NCBI RefSeq assembly: GCF_008801925.2
Contig: NZ_CP062803.1
Location: 1,364,001 to 1,428,000 of the forward strand
Source of the DNA: Cupriavidus basilensis
Lineage (GTDB): Bacteria > Pseudomonadota > Gammaproteobacteria > Burkholderiales > Burkholderiaceae
DNA: 64,000 bases
Reading direction: 5' to 3'
The notes below the pieces were generated by a model. It made no database searches. It was not told the origin of the DNA and was given only the letters and a program-made list of their open reading frames with translations. Position numbers and translations under genes: made by a program. Numbering within the stretch: position 1 is the first letter of the stretch; each line of letters opens with the position of its first letter. Positions 56,911-64,000 of the stretch are shown piece after piece.

Positions 56911-56939
56911 TTCCGGGCGCACCGGCGCGGCGCTAGAAT
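56911..56939 (+). promoter_or_regulatory. Possible internal promoter before the Anbu gene
   Basis: TTCCGG, 17-base spacer, TAGAAT in the 142-base gap between the transglutaminase and Anbu genes. The -35 is weak. Confidence 0.3.
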
Positions 56940-57009
56940 GCGGCCTTGGCCCGGGCCACTGGCTTGGCGATGCGCCAGGCGTGAATGTGCACCATAACAA
57001 GACAAGATC

Positions 57010-57831
57010 ATGACGTACTGTGTAGCCATGCGGCTGGATGCCGGGCTGGTGTTCCTTTCCGATTCGCGCACCAATGCGGGCGTCGATGCGATCTCTACCG
57101 CTCGCAAGATGACCGTGTTCGAGGAGCCGGGCGACCGCGTGATGGTCTTGCTGACCGCGGGCAACCTGGCGATCAGCCAGGCGGTGCGCCAGATACTGGC
57201 GGAGGGCCGCGACGAGAAGCGCTCGCTATGGACGGCGCGCGATATGTTCGAGGCGGCCGCCATCGTTGGCGACGCGGTGCGCCAGGTGCACAAGCATGAC
57301 GCCCACGCGCTGCGCGAGGCCGGCATCGAGTTCAATGTGAGCCTGATCTTCGGCGGCCAGATCCGCGGCGAACGCGTGCGCCTGTTCCATGTGTACGCTG
57401 CCGGGAATTTCGTCGAGGCCACCCCCGAGAACTGCTATTTCCAGATCGGCGAGGCCAAGTACGGCAAGCCCATCATCGATCGCGTGGTCGAGCCGACGCT
57501 GCCGCTGGGCGAGGCCGCCAAGTGTGCGCTGATCTCGATGGATTCCACGTTGAAGTCGAATATCTCGGTGGGCCTGCCGCTGGACCTGCTGGTCTACGAA
57601 GGCGATTCGCTGCGTGTGACGCGCTTTGTCAATATCGACGAGAAGAATGCCTACTTCCGCATGATCCGCGATACCTGGGGGCAACGCTTGCGCCAGGTCT
57701 TCGGTGAGATCAACGATCCCGAGTGGGATGCCAACGCGCCGGCCGAGTTTCCGCTGGCGCGCCAGGGCGCGGGCGACCGCTGGGGCCAGCCTGTGCGCGC
57801 CACGCGCGAACGTGCCGGCACGCAGGACTGA
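57010..57831 (+). CDS. Proteasome-like peptidase Anbu
   Basis: 273 residues. The N-terminus is MTYCVAMRLDAGLVFLSDSR: Thr2 would become the N-terminal nucleophile after Met removal, with Asp18 (SDSRTNAGVD) and Lys33 (TARKMTVF) completing the proteasome-type triad. This start is the Anbu (ancestral beta subunit) signature. No ATPase unfoldase is encoded nearby. The last 30 residues are Arg/Gly-rich. It belongs with the ATP-grasp/alpha-E/transglutaminase genes upstream. Substrates are unknown. Confidence 0.93.
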   Translation: MTYCVAMRLDAGLVFLSDSRTNAGVDAISTARKMTVFEEPGDRVMVLLTAGNLAISQAVRQILAEGRDEKRSLWTARDMFEAAAIVGDAVRQVHKHDAHALREAGIEFNVSLIFGGQIRGERVRLFHVYAAGNFVEATPENCYFQIGEAKYGKPIIDRVVEPTLPLGEAAKCALISMDSTLKSNISVGLPLDLLVYEGDSLRVTRFVNIDEKNAYFRMIRDTWGQRLRQVFGEINDPEWDANAPAEFPLARQGAGDRWGQPVRATRERAGTQD

Positions 57832-57852
57832 GGGCGCACTGCGAATACCCCG

Positions 57853-58674
57853 ATGCGCGACATTCTGCATTTTTCGCACGCCAATGGCTTTCCGGTCAGC
57901 ACCTACCGCAAGCTGTTCGGAATGCTGGAAGACGATTTCGAGATCCGCGCCGTGGACCGTTATGGCCACGACCCGAAATTCCCGGTCACGCGCGAGTGGC
58001 CGCACCTGGTCGATGAGCTGCTGGATTCGATCGAGCAGAAGTACCGCGAGCCGGTGTGGCTGGTGGGGCATTCGCTGGGTGGTTTCCTGTCGCTGATGGC
58101 CGCGCTGCGCCGCCCGCAGTGGGTGCGCGGCGTGGTGATGCTGGATTCGCCCGTGATTGCCGGGTGGCGCGCCGCCTTGCTCAAGGCCGGTCAGCGCTTC
58201 GGCCTGGATGAGCGGCCCAGCCCGGCCGCCGCGACCCGGCGGCGGCGCACGCACTGGCCGGATGCCGAGGCGGTGTGGGAGCATTTCCGCTCCAAGCCGG
58301 TGTTCGCGTCGTGGGACGAGGAAGTGCTGCGCGACTATGCGATGCATGGCACGGAGCCGACCGGCAACGACGCCGAGCGCCGCCTGCGCTTCGAGCGCGA
58401 GATCGAGTACCAGATCTACCGCACGCTGCCCACCAGCCTGGGCGCGCGCGTGGCGCGCGGCGCGCCGGTGCCGGTCAGCTTTGTCGCCGGCACGCGCTCG
58501 CGCGAAGTCCGGCAATGCGGGCTCGGCGCCACGCGCAAGCTGGTGGGCGAGCGCCTGCGCTTTATCGAGGGCGGGCACCTGTATCCGATGGAGCGGCCCG
58601 AGCAGACCGCCGGGCTGATCCGCGATCTGGTCGGGCAGATGCGGGGCGATGGCGCTGCCTGCGCGCGTCCGTAG
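57853..58674 (+). CDS. Alpha/beta hydrolase
   Basis: 273 residues. It starts ILHFSHANGFPVSTYRKL (oxyanion HANG) and has the nucleophile elbow GHSLGG (Ser74) and a late histidine in EGGHLYPMERP. The lid region is Arg-rich (AATRRRRTHWP). It lies 21 bases after the Anbu stop, so cotranscription is likely. Whether it works with Anbu is unknown. The substrate is not readable. Confidence 0.88.
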   Translation: MRDILHFSHANGFPVSTYRKLFGMLEDDFEIRAVDRYGHDPKFPVTREWPHLVDELLDSIEQKYREPVWLVGHSLGGFLSLMAALRRPQWVRGVVMLDSPVIAGWRAALLKAGQRFGLDERPSPAAATRRRRTHWPDAEAVWEHFRSKPVFASWDEEVLRDYAMHGTEPTGNDAERRLRFEREIEYQIYRTLPTSLGARVARGAPVPVSFVAGTRSREVRQCGLGATRKLVGERLRFIEGGHLYPMERPEQTAGLIRDLVGQMRGDGAACARP

Positions 58675-58791
58675 CCGGGGCAGGATAGGGCGAGGGCGGG
58701 GACGCGAGTGCGAAGCGGCGAAAGCGTCTCAGCGGCTGCCGGGCAAGGCGACTTGTCGCAAATGCGGCGCTGCAGCAGGCGGCCTCTCATG

Positions 58792-60476
<1,685 letters not shown>

Positions 60477-60505
60477 GCCCCGGCACCGCAAGCAGGAGAT
60501 TAGCG

Positions 60506-61378
<873 letters not shown>

Positions 61379-61397
61379 GCTTGCCGTGCCACCGCGG

Positions 61398-61423
61398 TCA
61401 TGGCCGTCATCAGGCGGCCATGA
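61398..61423. other. Inverted repeat after kdsA
   Basis: TCATGGCCG pairs with CGGCCATGA around an eight-base loop, in the 90-base gap between kdsA and the DUF1330 gene. There is no T-run, so termination is doubtful. Confidence 0.5.
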
Positions 61424-61468
61424 TCAGCCAAGTAGAATCAACATCATAAGAACTCACGGAGATGCGCC

Positions 61469-63153
<1,685 letters not shown>

Positions 63154-63236
63154 GCTCGTGCCATGCGCCGGCCGCGCACCATGCCGCGGCCGGCGCATGA
63201 CGCAACTTCCCTTCTTTTGCTTAAGCGCCAGAATCC

Positions 63237-63575
63237 ATGCGCCTGATCTCGTTGCTGTTGTTTGTGCTGTTGCTCGCCATTCAGTATCCACTATGGCTGG
63301 GCAAGGGCGGCTGGCTGCGTGTGTGGGAGATGGACAAGCAGGTGCAGGAACAGAGCGCGCACAACCAGGCGCTCAAGCTGCGCAATGCCAAGCTGGAAGG
63401 GGAAGTGAAGGACCTGCAGGATGGCACCGGCGCCATTGAGGAGCGTGCCCGCTATGAGCTGGGCATGGTCAAGGATGGCGAGGTGTTCGTGCAGTTCGTG
63501 GCACCGGCCCCCAAGGTCAGCGCCACGCCGCCGCTGCCGCCACCGGCGAACTCCCCGGCATTCAATCGCCACTAA
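63237..63575 (+). CDS. ftsB: Cell division protein FtsB
   Basis: 112 residues. One N-terminal membrane helix (about 3-20), a coiled coil (about 30-75; [25 protein letters not shown]) and the conserved [17 protein letters not shown]. FtsB links FtsL and FtsQ in the divisome. The Pro/Ala tail from about 88 is extra. The eno-ftsB pair is the usual arrangement in proteobacteria. Confidence 0.94.
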   Translation: MRLISLLLFVLLLAIQYPLWLGKGGWLRVWEMDKQVQEQSAHNQALKLRNAKLEGEVKDLQDGTGAIEERARYELGMVKDGEVFVQFVAPAPKVSATPPLPPPANSPAFNRH

Positions 63576-63592
63576 GCTGGCGTCTTTCCCGT

Positions 63593-63614
63593 TTTCTGTC
63601 TCGTTTCTGTCTCG
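63593..63614. repeat. Perfect 11-base tandem duplication
   Basis: TTTCTGTCTCG occurs twice in direct succession, 18 bases after the ftsB stop. Nothing else is recognised in the 145-base gap, apart from three similar GCTGC-based ten-mers near 63695-63724 that run into the next gene's end. Confidence 0.7.
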
Positions 63615-63720
63615 TAGCGCCTGCCGCCGTTGCGCCGCGACGGCATGGATGAAGCATGCTCGCGTCCTTGGTCGCTTGCTGGACCAGTTTCGTCGGCTGC
63701 CTATCGCTGCTTACCGCTGC

Positions 63721-64000
63721 TCACCACCAGTACGGATAGCCACCGTAGCCCCAGCCCCGGTATCCCGGGCTGCTGAATCCGACTCCGCCGCCCCAGTGCC
63801 CACCGCCCCAGCCGCCGTAGTACAGGTTCCAGCTAGGCGAGGGATACGCATAGTAGCTTGCCGCCCGCGCCATGGCTTCCGCCTGCTGCTGGCGGGCAAT
63901 CGCGGCATCCTGCTCGCGCAGTACCTGGCGGTTCAGCTCGCCGATCTTCTGGATGTCTTCCGCGGTGACGGGCGGCGGCGGCACGCCGTTGGGCGCCAGG
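63721..64000 (-). CDS. Gly/Tyr/Trp-rich C-terminal part of a protein (5' end outside window)
   Basis: About 92 residues are readable, open to the window edge. A GTG at 63984 is in frame but unlikely to be the true start, because coding-like sequence (LAPNG) continues upstream. A charged helical part (AEDIQKIGELNRQVLREQDAAIARQQQAEAMARAA) is followed by a low-complexity end of repeated GG, YY, GW and YP. No family is recognised; a secreted or surface protein is likely from composition. It converges on ftsB. Confidence 0.55.
   Translation of the reverse strand, partial: LAPNGVPPPPVTAEDIQKIGELNRQVLREQDAAIARQQQAEAMARAASYYAYPSPSWNLYYGGWGGGHWGGGVGFSSPGYRGWGYGGYPYWW

Overview
The window is a GC-rich (visibly about two-thirds G+C), densely packed chromosomal segment of a betaproteobacterium. 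The gene order and proteins (a PhaZ1-type PHB depolymerase with Cys183, an hrcA-hemH-hslR-grpE block, a complete isc operon, an Anbu cluster, pyrG-kdsA-eno-ftsB) fit Burkholderiaceae, most likely Cupriavidus or a close Ralstonia relative. I see no rRNA, tRNA, CRISPR array, insertion sequence or prophage. Almost everything is core metabolism and maintenance, so interest lies in small accessory genes and regulatory sites.

Layout. 1-5.05 kb: the start of a YhdP/AsmA-like gene (cut by the window edge), divergent from glnE, which overlaps a rhombosortase gene (rrtA). 5.1-7.4 kb: facing rrtA are a subtilisin-like S8 protease with a GlyGly-CTERM tail, the expected rhombosortase substrate, and a lipoprotein that is essentially a free-standing copy of the protease propeptide. 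7.4-10.2 kb: nadK and recN. 10.2-14.5 kb: hrcA, hemH, hslR, a 51-residue membrane protein on the minus strand, grpE and a thioredoxin-like protein. 14.5-26.3 kb: outer-membrane phospholipase A, DUF1841, an EamA transporter, a nitroreductase, an rnfB-like ferredoxin gene overlapping nth, a TetR regulator, phaZ, tyrB, uvrB and small proteins. 26.5-29.2 kb: a low-molecular-weight phosphatase and a membrane protein of the misnamed 'site-specific recombinase' family.

29.2-35.4 kb is the isc operon: iscR-iscS-iscU-iscA-DUF3565-hscB-hscA-fdx-iscX. Two IscR-type palindromes lie on its promoter, and terminator-like hairpins lie in front of hscB and of hscA. 35.5-43.9 kb: a glycine-zipper protein, lysS-SDR-prfB (with the programmed +1 frameshift intact), an NlpD-like lipoprotein with a dead LytM domain, and recJ with an RpfE-like gene. 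44-49.5 kb: a single Lol permease plus lolD, tatD and comEC. 49.4-53.2 kb: hexR, divergent from edd, then gntK. Two perfect TGTAGA-N3-TCTACA palindromes in the hexR-edd gap are the likely HexR operators, linking gluconate phosphorylation and the Entner-Doudoroff pathway to one repressor.

53.5-58.7 kb is a same-strand set: circularly permuted ATP-grasp, alpha-E (DUF403), transglutaminase-like protease, the proteasome-like Anbu peptidase and an alpha/beta hydrolase. Its biological substrate is unsettled, and it looks like a peptide ligation and proteolysis system. 58.8-64 kb: pyrG, kdsA, DUF1330, eno, ftsB, and the C-terminal part of a Gly/Tyr/Trp-rich protein cut by the right edge.

The most original observation is the rrtA / GlyGly-CTERM protease / propeptide-like lipoprotein trio at 4.4-7.4 kb. 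The second is the Anbu cluster.
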